DNA of 64,000 nucleotides from Variovorax terrae. Its GTDB lineage: Bacteria > Pseudomonadota > Gammaproteobacteria > Burkholderiales > Burkholderiaceae_C. A program made the translations under genes and the position numbers. Positions 51,023 to 60,073 of this stretch are shown here, in pieces; position 1 is the stretch's first letter; each line of letters begins with the position of its first letter. The notes under the pieces are model-generated. The model was given only the letters and a program-made list of their open reading frames with translations, ran no database searches and was not told the DNA's origin. The stretch lies in the NCBI RefSeq assembly GCF_022809125.1, contig NZ_JALGBI010000003.1:620001-684000 (forward strand), read 5' to 3'.

Positions 51023-51727
51023 ATGCGATTCAAGAAACCGCAGGTGCGCTACGCCGACACGCCGCAGCCTGCCACGCCGTACCAAGCTGCCCGCCAGGTG
51101 TGGGACGAGCGCATCGGCTCGCCGCGCGTCCAGGCGAAAAACTGGCGCCTGATGGCTTTTGGCTGCCTGACGCTTGCGCTGCTGATGGCTGGCGGCCTGG
51201 TGTGGCGCTCGGCGCAGTCCATCGTGACGCCCTACGTGGTGGAGGTGGACAACGCGGGCCAGGTACGCGCCGTGGGCGAAGCCGCCACGCCGTACCGACC
51301 CAACGATGCGCAGACCGCGCACCACATCGCGCGCTTCGTGACGCTGGTGCGCTCACTGTCCATCGACCCCATCGTCGTCCGCCAGAACTGGCTGGACGCC
51401 TACGACTACACGACCGACAAGGGCGCGGCCGTGCTCAACGACTACGCACGGGTCAACGACCCGTTCGCGCGCATCGGCAAGGAGTCGGTGACGGTGCAGA
51501 TCACCAGCGTCGTGCGCGCCAGCGACACGTCTTTCAACGTGCGCTGGACGGAACGCCGCTATGTCAACGGCGCTGCGGCGGGCTTGGAGCGGTGGACGGC
51601 CGTGGTGTCCATCGTGCTCCAGCCGCCGCGCACCGAAGAACGCCTGCGCAAGAACCCCCTGGGCATCTACGTCAACGGCCTGTCGTGGAGCCGCGAACTG
51701 GATTCTTCCGAAGGAGTCAAGCCATGA
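51023..51727 (+). CDS. trbF: TrbF, VirB8-like assembly protein
   Basis: A 234-residue bitopic inner-membrane protein. Cytoplasmic N-terminus with RYADTPQPATPYQAARQVWDERIG, one membrane helix (LMAFGCLTLALLMAGGLVWR, residues about 45-63), and a periplasmic VirB8 domain with YVVEVDNAGQVRAVGEA and LSWSRELD-type ending. AAGGAG lies before the ATG. Overlaps trbG by 4 bp. Confidence 0.93.
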   Translation: MRFKKPQVRYADTPQPATPYQAARQVWDERIGSPRVQAKNWRLMAFGCLTLALLMAGGLVWRSAQSIVTPYVVEVDNAGQVRAVGEAATPYRPNDAQTAHHIARFVTLVRSLSIDPIVVRQNWLDAYDYTTDKGAAVLNDYARVNDPFARIGKESVTVQITSVVRASDTSFNVRWTERRYVNGAAAGLERWTAVVSIVLQPPRTEERLRKNPLGIYVNGLSWSRELDSSEGVKP

Positions 51728-52716
51728 ATGATCTTTTCCGTAAATCCGCTTTACCGGTGATCTTGCTTGCGTTGGCGGGCTGCGCCACGCAGGGCAAACC
51801 GCCGCCGACCATCTCGCTCGATGAGCCGGTGCAGGCCGAGCCGCTGCCCGAGCCGCCTGCGCCGGTGGAGGTGGTGGGCGTACCCGAGGTGCTGCCGATG
51901 CCGGCGCAGTTGAAGCCATTGCCCGAAGCCGAGGACGCCAAGCCTACGCCGGAGCCGGCCGACGAGAAGGTGCGCGTCTCACGGGCCAATGCCGAGGCGC
52001 GCGTCGCACCCACGCGCGAGGGATACGTCAACGCGATTCAGGTGTGGCCCTTCACCGATGGCGCGCTGTATCAGGTCTATGCAGCCGTGGGCCGCGTGAC
52101 CGTGGTTTCGCTCCAGCCGGGCGAGGAGCTGGTGACGGTGGCCGCTGGTGATACCGTGCGCTGGATCGTGGGCGATACGTCGAGCGGCAGCGGTGCCGAC
52201 CTGCGCGTCAATGTGCTGGTCAAGCCGATCCGCTCGGGCCTCAAGACCAATCTCGTCATCACCACCAGCCGCAGGACGTACCTGCTGGAGTTGGCTTCGA
52301 CGGAAAAGACGTGGATGGCGTCGGCTTCTTGGGAGTATCCGCGTGACCGGATGCTGGCCTTGCAGCGCCAGGCGCAGGCGGCCAGCGCCGCCGCGCCGGT
52401 GGACTCCGGCTTGTCGCTGGAAAACCTGCGCTTCCGCTACGTGGTCAGCGGTAGCAACCCGCCGTGGAAGCCGCTGCGCGCGTTCGACGACGGGCAGAAG
52501 GTCTATATCCAGTTCCCCGCCGGCATCGCGCAAGGCGAGCTGCCGCCGCTGTTCGTAATCGGGCCGGAAGGTGACGGGCAACTGGTCAACTACCGCTTCC
52601 GCTCGCCGTACTACATCGTGGATCGGCTGTTCGGTGCCGCCGAACTGCGCCTGGGCGGGGACAAGGGCGACGTGGTGCGAATTGAGCGCACGGACGGCGT
52701 TGCGCGGAGGAACTGA
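51724..52716 (+). CDS. trbG: TrbG, VirB9-like outer-membrane-complex protein
   Basis: A 330-residue protein with a lipoprotein signal (LPVILLALAGCATQGK; lipobox LAGC near residue 19), then a Pro/Glu-rich stretch (about 25-80), and the VirB9 domain: YQVYAAVGRVTVVSLQPGEELVTVAAGDTVRW near 125, IRSGLKTNLVITTSRRTYLLEL near 180 and a C-terminal IEFPAGIAQGELPPLF-like region with SPYYIVDRLFGAAELR. It joins TrbI and forms the outer ring of the channel. Combining a lipobox with VirB9 is unusual, since VirB7 normally supplies the lipid anchor. Confidence 0.93.
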   Translation: MNDLFRKSALPVILLALAGCATQGKPPPTISLDEPVQAEPLPEPPAPVEVVGVPEVLPMPAQLKPLPEAEDAKPTPEPADEKVRVSRANAEARVAPTREGYVNAIQVWPFTDGALYQVYAAVGRVTVVSLQPGEELVTVAAGDTVRWIVGDTSSGSGADLRVNVLVKPIRSGLKTNLVITTSRRTYLLELASTEKTWMASASWEYPRDRMLALQRQAQAASAAAPVDSGLSLENLRFRYVVSGSNPPWKPLRAFDDGQKVYIQFPAGIAQGELPPLFVIGPEGDGQLVNYRFRSPYYIVDRLFGAAELRLGGDKGDVVRIERTDGVARRN

Positions 52717-52718
52717 CC

Positions 52719-54005
52719 ATGAGCCAGGATGACACCCCCGACCTCGCCACGCCGCAGGCAGGCAAGGTCGCGCCGGAAGCGGTGGCGCTGCGCGCCCAGC
52801 CGCGCCCGGTCACTCGCCTGAACCGGCGCACGCTGGCCATCCTCGTCGGCGGCCTGTCGGTCGCCGTCCTTGGGGCCACGATCTGGTCGCTACAACCGCA
52901 GCGACGCAGTGCGGGCGAGCAAACCGAGCTTTACAACGTCGATCGCGTCTCGAAGTCCGAAGGGCTGGATGCGCTGCCGACGGACTACTCGAAGCTGCCG
53001 CCAGCCTTGCCGCCCGATGTGCCCGAGCTGGGACCGCCGTTGCCCGGCGACCTTGGCCCGGCCATCGTCGCGTCGCAGCAGCCGGTGATGCCGGGCTATT
53101 CGCCGCCAGGCCATGATCCCGAAGATGCCTTGCGCAAGGAGGCGGACGCGGCGGCGGCCTCGTCGGTGTTCTTCCGCTCGGGCGGCCAGGGTCAGGCCGC
53201 CGCCACGGTCGCGCAAGCTGCACCGGGTGCGCCTGGTGTTTCAAACACACTCGCGGCCTTCGACCCTCTCGCTGCCGGGCCTGCCTCGACGGCGGCCCAG
53301 CCCGCCGACCCGACGACCGTGCAGAACCGGCAAGACCAGAAAGAGGCGTTCCTGAAAGCTGGCTCTACGGAAACCCGCAATTCCGGCAATCTGGCGTTGC
53401 CGGCGTCGCCGTATCAGGTCATGGCCGGAACGGTGATCGCCGGTGCGCTGGTGACAGGCATCAAGTCCGATCTTCCCGGCGACGTGATCGCCACGGTGAC
53501 GGAGCCGGTCTATGACACGGCCACGGGCAAGTTCCTGCTGATCCCGCAGGGATCGCGCATCCTCGGGCGCTACAACAGCCAAGTGAGCTATGGGCAGAGC
53601 CGAGTTCAGGTGGTGTGGAACCGGATTATCCTGCCGGACACGTCATCGCTGACGCTCGACAACCTTGTGGGCACCGACCCGGCCGGCTATGCCGGCCTGG
53701 AAGACGATGTGGACTGGCACTGGAAACGCATCGTCGGGGGTGCGGTGCTGACGACGCTGCTGGGCGTCGGCGCCGAGTTGGCTGCGCCGGAGAGCCGCCA
53801 GGACGGCAACCGGATCATCATCGCCGGGCGCGACAGCGCACAGGACAGCATCAACCAAATCGGCCAGGAGATCACCCGGCGCAACATGAACATCCAGCCG
53901 ACCCTGACGGCGCGGCCGGGGTTGCCGGTTCGGGTGATCGTGGGGCGTGACTTGGTATTGCGCCCTTACCAGCCGTTGTTTTTCAACCGCGGATCCTCGC
54001 AATGA
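52719..54005 (+). CDS. trbI: TrbI, VirB10-like channel protein
   Basis: A 428-residue protein spanning the envelope. Cytoplasmic tail, one membrane helix (LAILVGGLSVAVLGATIW, residues about 32-50), Pro-rich periplasmic linker (about 75-130), then the VirB10 barrel domain: VMAGTVIAGALVTGIKSDLPGDVIATVTEPVYDTATGKFLLIPQGSRILG near 230-280, and the C-terminal PGLPVRVIVGRDLVLRPYQP. Overlaps the DUF2274 gene by 4 bp. Confidence 0.95.
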   Translation: MSQDDTPDLATPQAGKVAPEAVALRAQPRPVTRLNRRTLAILVGGLSVAVLGATIWSLQPQRRSAGEQTELYNVDRVSKSEGLDALPTDYSKLPPALPPDVPELGPPLPGDLGPAIVASQQPVMPGYSPPGHDPEDALRKEADAAAASSVFFRSGGQGQAAATVAQAAPGAPGVSNTLAAFDPLAAGPASTAAQPADPTTVQNRQDQKEAFLKAGSTETRNSGNLALPASPYQVMAGTVIAGALVTGIKSDLPGDVIATVTEPVYDTATGKFLLIPQGSRILGRYNSQVSYGQSRVQVVWNRIILPDTSSLTLDNLVGTDPAGYAGLEDDVDWHWKRIVGGAVLTTLLGVGAELAAPESRQDGNRIIIAGRDSAQDSINQIGQEITRRNMNIQPTLTARPGLPVRVIVGRDLVLRPYQPLFFNRGSSQ

Positions 54006-54247
54006 GCACGACCAAGAAACTGCGGCTCGGGCCGCTGCCCAAGACCGAGAACGTCAAGCTGACCTTTGCCTGCCCGGCCAGCCTGAAAGCCGACCTCGAC
54101 CGCTACGCCGCGCTGCACGCGCAGGCGTATGGCGAAGCCGTCGATGCCGAGAAGTTGATCCCGCACATGCTGGAGGCGTTCATGGCGGGGGATCGGGGAT
54201 TCAGGAAGGGCACGGCCACGCGGAGCGCGCCATCGAAGCCGACATGA
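54002..54247 (+). CDS. DUF2274 family protein, last gene of the trb operon
   Basis: An 81-residue protein of the DUF2274 family: KKLRLGPLPKTENVKLTFACPASLKADLDRYAALHAQAYGEAVDAEKLIPHMLEAFMAGDRGFRK. The strand-helix-helix pattern suggests a ribbon-helix-helix DNA-binding fold. The family regularly follows trbI in Tn4371-like ICEs (established context). It may regulate the operon. A terminator-like hairpin follows 28 bp after the stop. Confidence 0.85.
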   Translation: MSTTKKLRLGPLPKTENVKLTFACPASLKADLDRYAALHAQAYGEAVDAEKLIPHMLEAFMAGDRGFRKGTATRSAPSKPT

Positions 54248-54274
54248 TGGCGTCGCATCCCAACGTCATCCATC

Positions 54275-54301
54275 GAACGCGCAGCCTGGGGCTGCGCGTT
54301 C
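54275..54301 (+). terminator. hairpin after the trb operon
   Basis: GAACGCGCAGCC (54275-54286) and GGCTGCGCGTTC (54290-54301) form a perfect 12-bp stem with loop TGG. No clear T-run follows, but position at the end of a 14-kb gene run supports a terminator role. Confidence 0.65.
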
Positions 54302-54387
54302 GTCATTCTGGATGCTGCCAAGCCATTGGGGCTATGATGGCCAGACAAGCTCGCCGTTCCTCGGCAATCTCGCACGCCCCAGCGCGA

Positions 54388-54425
54388 TCCGGCTTTCTCT
54401 CCCGACGCTCCTATGTGGCTCCTAG
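54388..54425 (+). repeat. imperfect direct repeat inside the right ICE end
   Basis: Right copy of the 38-bp repeat found at 5208-5245; the best block is CGCTCCTATGTGGCTCC. It lies about 110-200 bp inside the right end. The region 54302-54698 shows no gene; it holds this repeat, a T6 tract at 54533 and the candidate right junction. Confidence 0.5.
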
Positions 54426-54615
54426 CCCACGAGGCCGCACTTCCGCGAAGTGGTCTGAAAACGAGCTAACCTACTGTCCCATATACGGTTTCAAGCTCTG
54501 CGTGATTTGCGCAAAGGACTTGACACCGGCACTTTTTTGCCGCGGGGCCACTCCCAGGGCAAAAAGCGGCCCCTCCCGGGGAGCAGCGGCTACACGCAGT
54601 GGGCGAGCGTGGGGG

Positions 54616-54623
54616 CTTTTTAT
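54616..54623. repeat. candidate attR core
   Basis: CTTTTTAT near the border with the GMC oxidoreductase gene resembles the T-rich target of Tn4371-type integrases and the T-tract at 5088. A second candidate is the T6 tract at 54533-54538 (followed by GC). Choice is uncertain. Confidence 0.3.
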
Positions 54624-54698
54624 CCCGCGCGCACATTTGCTTGACCGCCAGTGACCAGGGCATCGCCGCAGCCCCGGGCGCGGCCAGACTCCCCACCC

Positions 54699-56333
54699 AT
54701 GGAACAGACGGGCAACACCGCTGCCGGGCCGCGCACCGCGGACGCCGGCAGCTTCGACTTCATCGTGGTCGGCGCGGGATCGGCCGGCTGCGTGCTGGCC
54801 TGCCGGCTGGTGCAGGCCGGCCGCAGCGTGCTGCTGCTGGAGGCCGGGCCGGCGGACGACAGCCGCTTCGTGCACATGCCGGCCACCTTCGTGCGCGTGA
54901 TCGGAACCGAGCGTACCTGGCTCTACGAGACCGAGCCGCAGCCGGCCGCGGCCGGCCGCGTGATGCATGTGCCGCAGGGCCGCACGCTGGGCGGCGGCAG
55001 CTCGGTCAACGCCATGGTCTACACGCGCGGCACGCCGGCCGACTACGACGACTGGCGCGCCGGCGGCTGCACTGGCTGGGGCTGGGACGACGTGCTGCCG
55101 GCGTTCCGCCGCGCCGAGGCCAACGAGCGCCTGTCTGGCCCGCTGCACGGCACCGACGGCCCGCTGCGCGTGAGCGACGCGCGGCACCGCCACCCGCTGT
55201 CGATGGCCTTCGTGCGGGCCGCGCAGGAGGCCGGTGTGCCCTACAACGACGACTTCAACGGCGCGCGCCAGGAGGGCGTGGGCTTCTACCAGTCCACCAC
55301 CTTCGAGGGCCGGCGCGGCAGCACGGCGGCCACCTACCTGGCGGCGGTGCGGCGCTCGCCGCTGCTGAAGGTCGTGACCGGCGCCCACGTGCTGCGCGTG
55401 CGGCTGCGCGGCGGCCAGGCCGAGGGCGTGGACTACCGCTGCGGCGACGGCTCGCAGCACGCCGCCACGGCGCGCTGCGAAGTCATCTTGAGCGCCGGCG
55501 CGCTGGCCAGCCCGAAGCTGCTGCTGCTTTCGGGCATCGGCCCGGGCGAATCGCTGCAGACACTGGGCATCGCGCCGCAGGTGCAGGCGCCCGAGGTCGG
55601 CGCCAACTTCCAGGACCACTTGGAGGTGTCCGTCTACGGCCGCTGCCGCACCCCGATCAGCCTGGCCGGGCAGGACCGCGGCCTGAAGGCGCTGCGCCAC
55701 GGCCTGCAGTACGAGCTGTGCCGCAGCGGCCTGCTGACCTCTACGGTGGTGGAGAGCGGCGGCTTCTTCGACACCGCCGGCAGCGGCCGGCCCGACGTGC
55801 AGTTCCACGTGCTGCCCGTGCTGGCGGGCGACGTCGGGCGCGAGCCGCTGCCGGGGCACGGCATCTCGCTCAACCCCTGCTTCCTGCGCCCGCGCTCGCG
55901 CGGGCAGGTGCGGCTGCGCAGCGCCGACCCGATGGCCCCCATCCTGTTCGACGGCGGCTATCTGCAGGTGCCCGAGGACGTGGCCACCCTGGTGCGCGGC
56001 GTGCGGCTGGCGCGCCGCATCCTGCGCGCGCCCTCGCTGGCACGGCTGATCGCGCACGAACTGCTGCCCGCGGCCGAGGACGAACTCAGCGACGCCCAGA
56101 TCGAAGCCCACGTGCGCCGCTACGCCAAGACCGTCTACCACCCGGCGGGCACCTGCCGCATGGGCGGTGACGCGCGCGCCGTGGTCGACACCCGGCTGCG
56201 CGTGCAGGGCGTCGGGCGGCTGCGCGTGGCCGATGCGTCGGTCATGCCGCGCCTGATCTCGGCCAACACCAACGCCCCCACCATCATGATCGCCGAGCGC
56301 TGCGCCGAGTTCGCGCTGGCCGATGCGGCATGA
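54699..56333 (+). CDS. GMC family oxidoreductase (choline dehydrogenase-like)
   Basis: A 544-residue FAD enzyme oxidising a primary or secondary alcohol. The FAD-binding [22 protein letters not shown] is near residue 20; the GMC signature 1 stretch [20 protein letters not shown] near 92; [16 protein letters not shown] (signature 2) near 267; C-terminal [38 protein letters not shown] with the catalytic His near 481. ATG 54699 follows the ICE end closely, so the insertion may have replaced its promoter; an in-frame GTG lies 48 bp upstream. First gene of a catabolic group with an SDR, aldehyde dehydrogenase and LIV transporter. Confidence 0.93.
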   Translation: MEQTGNTAAGPRTADAGSFDFIVVGAGSAGCVLACRLVQAGRSVLLLEAGPADDSRFVHMPATFVRVIGTERTWLYETEPQPAAAGRVMHVPQGRTLGGGSSVNAMVYTRGTPADYDDWRAGGCTGWGWDDVLPAFRRAEANERLSGPLHGTDGPLRVSDARHRHPLSMAFVRAAQEAGVPYNDDFNGARQEGVGFYQSTTFEGRRGSTAATYLAAVRRSPLLKVVTGAHVLRVRLRGGQAEGVDYRCGDGSQHAATARCEVILSAGALASPKLLLLSGIGPGESLQTLGIAPQVQAPEVGANFQDHLEVSVYGRCRTPISLAGQDRGLKALRHGLQYELCRSGLLTSTVVESGGFFDTAGSGRPDVQFHVLPVLAGDVGREPLPGHGISLNPCFLRPRSRGQVRLRSADPMAPILFDGGYLQVPEDVATLVRGVRLARRILRAPSLARLIAHELLPAAEDELSDAQIEAHVRRYAKTVYHPAGTCRMGGDARAVVDTRLRVQGVGRLRVADASVMPRLISANTNAPTIMIAERCAEFALADAA

Positions 56334-56386
56334 CGGTGATTGAGCCTACGTTTTTACCGACACCCAGGAGCAGGAGGACCAGCACC

Positions 56387-57222
56387 GTGTCACCGCAAGC
56401 ACAACAACAACCATCATCCGCGCCTGCCGCGCGGCCGTTCGAGGGCCGGGTCGCCTTCATCACCGGCGGTGGCACCGGCATCGGCGCCGCGGTGGCAGCG
56501 CAGTTCGCCGCCGCCGGCGGCCACGTGGTCCTGATGGGGCGCCGGCGCGCGCCGCTGCAGCCGTGGCCGCGCCGCTGGGCGGCCTGGTGGTGGAGGGCGA
56601 CGCGGCCGATGCGGCCGACGTGCGGCGCGGCCTGGCCGCCGCGGCCGAGCGCTGGGGCGGTGTCGACCTGCTGGTGGCCAACGCCGGCGGCCACGGCCTG
56701 GGCAGCGCGCTGCAGACCGACGACGCGAGCTGGGCCCAGGCCACGCGGCTGAACCTGGACACCGCGTTCGTCTGCGCCCGCGAGGCGCTGCCAGGCCTGA
56801 TCGCGCGGCGCGGCAGCATCGTGATCCTGTCGTCGCTGGCCGGCCACTTCGCCGGCCCCGACGTGGTGGGCTACGTCACTATGAAGCACGCGCTGATCGG
56901 CCTGACCCGCTCGCTGGCGCGCGACTACGGCCGCCAGGGCGTGCGCGTCAACGCCGTCTGCCCGGGCTGGGTGCGCACCGCCATGGCCGACGAGCAGATG
57001 GATGCCCTGCGCGCGCTGCGCGGCCTGGCCTCGCGCGAGGACGCCTACCGCCTGGTCACGCGCGACGTGCCGCTGCGCCAGCCGGCCGAACCGGCCGACG
57101 TGGCCGACGCCGTGCTGTTCCTGGCGTCGCCGCAGGCGCGCATGGTCACCGGCACCTCGCTGATGGTCGATGGCGGCGCCAGCGTCGTCGACCTGCCCAC
57201 CCTGGCCTTCGTGCCGGACTGA
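56387..57222 (+). pseudogene. short-chain dehydrogenase/reductase, frameshifted
   Basis: Two frames together make one SDR. The first (GTG 56387, GGAGG upstream) gives [40 protein letters not shown] with the cofactor loop; the second gives [26 protein letters not shown], Ser in IVILSSLAG, YVTMKHAL (Tyr-x3-Lys) and VTGTSLMVDGGAS. They join at about 56547-56563 if one base is missing. The total length (836 bp) is one base short of a codon multiple. Either a real inactivating deletion or a sequencing error in a GC-rich run. Confidence 0.85.
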
Positions 57223-57253
57223 ACCACGCAACCCGACCCCAAGGAGACCCCCC

Positions 57254-58042
57254 ATGGCCCAGAACGCCCCCGCTGGCTGGAAGAACTACGAGGACTTCGC
57301 TGCCGGCATCGACACCAACCGCCTGCCGCCGAGCGCGGCGCTGGTCGGCCAGCCATTGCTGTTCGCGCTGCCGGGCAGCGAACTCGCGCTCGACATCGAG
57401 GGCCCGAATCGGGTCGGCTGGTCGTGGCGCGGCGAGCGCGGCCACGACTGGTGCGAGGTGATCGAAGTGGCGCCACAGACTTGGTTCGTGGATATGACCT
57501 TCGAGCAGCGCTCGCTGGAGGCGCTGACGCTGGTGTTCAACAGTGCCACGCGGCGCGCGCTGGCCGTGCCGGCGCGCGTGCGCAGCGCCGAGGAAGCCGG
57601 CGCCGAGCCGCGCGTGGCGCAGGAGTTCCTGGTCGGCACGCTCGGGCGCGACGCCAGTGCGGCCAGCGGCCTGGTGCCGCACCCCTCGCGCGACCTGATC
57701 GGCCTGCGCACGCTGCAGACGTATAGCCCCCACCACGTCTACGAGCACACCTACCTGAGCTCCACGCGCTACGCCTGGCAGTGCCTCAAGGGCGAGCAGC
57801 GCGGCCATGGCGATGTGGACCTGTCCACCGTGTTCCAGTTCGCCGAGAACCAGTACCTGTTCACCTTCCGCGAGTTCATCATCCCGGTGGCCTCGACTTT
57901 CTTCTTCAACTTCGACACCCTGCGCTCGACCGGCAAGTTCCTCGGCGTCACGGGCGCCGGCTGCGTGGCCAACAACCCCGCGGGCGCCTTCATCCACGAG
58001 CTCTCGCGCAGCGTCTACCCCGATGGCATCCAGCCGGCCTGA
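57254..58042 (+). CDS. MoaF family protein
   Basis: A 262-residue protein matching MoaF. The N-terminal domain (FAAGIDTNRLPPSAALVGQPLLFAL near residue 15-40) and C-terminal domain (YEHTYLSSTRYAWQCLKGEQRGHGDVDL, near 160-190, then YLFTFREFIIPVASTFFF and STGKFLGVTG) are characteristic. The name comes from Mo-cofactor gene clusters; actual function is unknown and members often lie in aromatic or alcohol degradation operons. AAGGAGACC precedes the ATG. It is between the broken SDR and a SnoaL-like gene, so a catabolic role is more likely than cofactor synthesis (inference). Confidence 0.85.
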   Translation: MAQNAPAGWKNYEDFAAGIDTNRLPPSAALVGQPLLFALPGSELALDIEGPNRVGWSWRGERGHDWCEVIEVAPQTWFVDMTFEQRSLEALTLVFNSATRRALAVPARVRSAEEAGAEPRVAQEFLVGTLGRDASAASGLVPHPSRDLIGLRTLQTYSPHHVYEHTYLSSTRYAWQCLKGEQRGHGDVDLSTVFQFAENQYLFTFREFIIPVASTFFFNFDTLRSTGKFLGVTGAGCVANNPAGAFIHELSRSVYPDGIQPA

Positions 58043-58051
58043 ACGAACCCC

Positions 58052-58453
58052 ATGAGCACCACCGCACGCACCCCCCACCAGATCATCGCGGACCACTACG
58101 CCGCATCCGACCGCCACGACCTCGACGGCATGCTGGCCGACATGGCGCCCGACGTGCGCTGGACCGAGATGGCGGGCTTTCCCTGCGCCGGCACCTATGT
58201 GGGCGCCCAGGCCGTGGTCGAACACGTGTTCCAGCGCCTGGCGGCGGACTGGCAGGACTACCGCTTCACGCTGGAGCGGCTGTACGACGCCGGCGCCACC
58301 GTGCTGGCCACCGGGCAGTACAGCGGCACGCACCGCGCCAGCGGCCGGTCGTTCACCGCGCGCGTGGCCCATGTCTGGCAGCTACACGGCGGCCGCGTCA
58401 CGGCCTTCGAGCAATTCACCGACACGCTGCTGGTGGCGCAGGCCGTGGCCTGA
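58052..58453 (+). CDS. SnoaL/NTF2-like family protein
   Basis: A 133-residue alpha+beta barrel of the NTF2/SnoaL type: RTPHQIIADHYAASDRHDLDGMLADMAPDVRWTEMAGFPCAGTYVG, then RLAADWQDYRFTLERLYDAG and FTARVAHVWQLHGGRVTAFEQFTDT. The family includes small isomerases, cyclases and dehydratases; the substrate is unknown. It lies 9 bp after moaF and before the aldehyde dehydrogenase in the same direction. Confidence 0.85.
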   Translation: MSTTARTPHQIIADHYAASDRHDLDGMLADMAPDVRWTEMAGFPCAGTYVGAQAVVEHVFQRLAADWQDYRFTLERLYDAGATVLATGQYSGTHRASGRSFTARVAHVWQLHGGRVTAFEQFTDTLLVAQAVA

Positions 58454-58499
58454 AGAACGCGCCACCGCTTCCATCTCATTTCCAGGGGACGTTACCACC

Positions 58500-60002
58500 A
58501 TGAAACTCAATGACCTGACCCAGCAGCACCTGCGCAGCCTGGGCCTGCTGGACCGGGGCCGGCTCGGCAACTGGATCGACGGCGTCGAGGTGGCGCCACA
58601 CGACGGCGGCTACCTGCCGGTGCGCGACCCTGCCACCGAACTGCTGGTGGCCGAGGTGGCCGACAGCCGGGCGGCCGACATCGACCGCGCCGTGCAGGCT
58701 GCGCGCCGCGCCTTCGACAACGGCGCCTGGACCGGCCTGCGCCCGGCCGAGCGCGAGCGCCTGCTGTGCCGATTGGCTGACCTGATCGAGGCCCACGGCG
58801 ACGAACTGGCGGCGCTGGAAACCCTGGAGACCGGCAAGCTGCTGGGCATCGCCCGCGCCATCGACGTCGGCGCCGGCGCCGAGCATGTGCGCTACATGGC
58901 GGGCTGGGCCACCAAGATCGAGGGCAGCACGCTCGACACCTCGATCGGCGTGCCGCCCGGCACCCGCTACCACGCCTACACGCAGCGCGAGCCCGCGGGC
59001 GTGGTGGCGGCCGTGGTGCCCTGGAACTTCCCGCTGGCGATCGCGCTGTGGAAGGTGGCGCCGGCGCTGGCCTGCGGCTGCACCGTAGTGCTCAAGCCCG
59101 CGCCCGAAACACCGCTGACCGCGCTGCGCCTGGCCCAGCTCGCACAGGAGGCCGGGCTGCCGGCCGGCGTGCTCAACGTGGTCACGGGCGGCGGCGAGGC
59201 CGGCGCGGCCCTGGTGGCGCACCCCGGCGTGGACAAGATCTCGTTCACCGGCTCCACCGCCGTGGGCAAGGCCATCGGCCACACCGCGCTGGACCGCATG
59301 GCGCGCTTCACGCTGGAGTTGGGCGGCAAGTCGCCCATGATCGTGTTGGACGACATGGACCCCGAGCGCGCGGCGCAGGGCGCGGCCATGGGCATCTTTT
59401 TCAACCAGGGCCAGGTCTGCACCGCGGGCTCGCGCGTGTACGTGCAGCGCGCCCGCTATGCCCAGATGCTGGAGGCGCTGGCGGCGCAGGCGGCGCAGCT
59501 GCGCATCGGCTCGGGCTTCGACCCGCAGACCCAGATCGGGCCGCTGGTGTCGCAGCGCCAGCTCGACCGCGTGATGGCCTACGTGGACGGCGCGCGCGCC
59601 GAGGGCGCGCGGCTGGTGGCCGGCGGCCGGCGCGCGCTGGACGGCGGCTACTTCGTGCAGCCCACCGTGTTCGCCGACACCGCGCCGGACCAGCGCATCG
59701 TGCGCGAGGAAATCTTCGGCCCGGTGGTCGCGGTCATGCCCTTCGACGACGAGGACGAGGCGCTGGCGCTGGCCAACGACACGCCCTACGGCCTGGCCGC
59801 CAGCGTCTGGTCGAACGACCTGTCGCGCGTGCACCGCGTGGTGCCGCGCCTGAAGGCCGGCATCGTCTGGGTCAACACCCACAACATGCTGGACAACAAC
59901 CTGCCGTTCGGCGGCCACAAGCAGTCGGGCTACGGCCGCGACCTGGGGCGCGCCGCGATCGAGCAGTACACCGAACTCAAGTCGGTGTGCATCGCGTACT
60001 GA
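58500..60002 (+). CDS. NAD(P)-dependent aldehyde dehydrogenase (betaine-aldehyde-type)
   Basis: A 500-residue enzyme oxidising an aldehyde to a carboxylate. GVVAAVVPWNFPLAIALWKVAPALACGCTVVLKPAPETPLTAL near 165-205 binds cofactor; FTGSTAVGKAIG near 245; catalytic Glu in LELGGKSPMIVLDDMD near 275; catalytic Cys in NQGQVCTAGSRVYVQ near 307. It would handle the aldehyde made by the GMC oxidoreductase 4 kb upstream. GGGGAC precedes the ATG. Confidence 0.94.
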   Translation: MKLNDLTQQHLRSLGLLDRGRLGNWIDGVEVAPHDGGYLPVRDPATELLVAEVADSRAADIDRAVQAARRAFDNGAWTGLRPAERERLLCRLADLIEAHGDELAALETLETGKLLGIARAIDVGAGAEHVRYMAGWATKIEGSTLDTSIGVPPGTRYHAYTQREPAGVVAAVVPWNFPLAIALWKVAPALACGCTVVLKPAPETPLTALRLAQLAQEAGLPAGVLNVVTGGGEAGAALVAHPGVDKISFTGSTAVGKAIGHTALDRMARFTLELGGKSPMIVLDDMDPERAAQGAAMGIFFNQGQVCTAGSRVYVQRARYAQMLEALAAQAAQLRIGSGFDPQTQIGPLVSQRQLDRVMAYVDGARAEGARLVAGGRRALDGGYFVQPTVFADTAPDQRIVREEIFGPVVAVMPFDDEDEALALANDTPYGLAASVWSNDLSRVHRVVPRLKAGIVWVNTHNMLDNNLPFGGHKQSGYGRDLGRAAIEQYTELKSVCIAY

Positions 60003-60073
60003 GACGAGAAGACACCGCGCGTTCCATCCGCCCCGCTCCGCGGCCGGGGCTCCACCCAAGAGGAGACACCACC

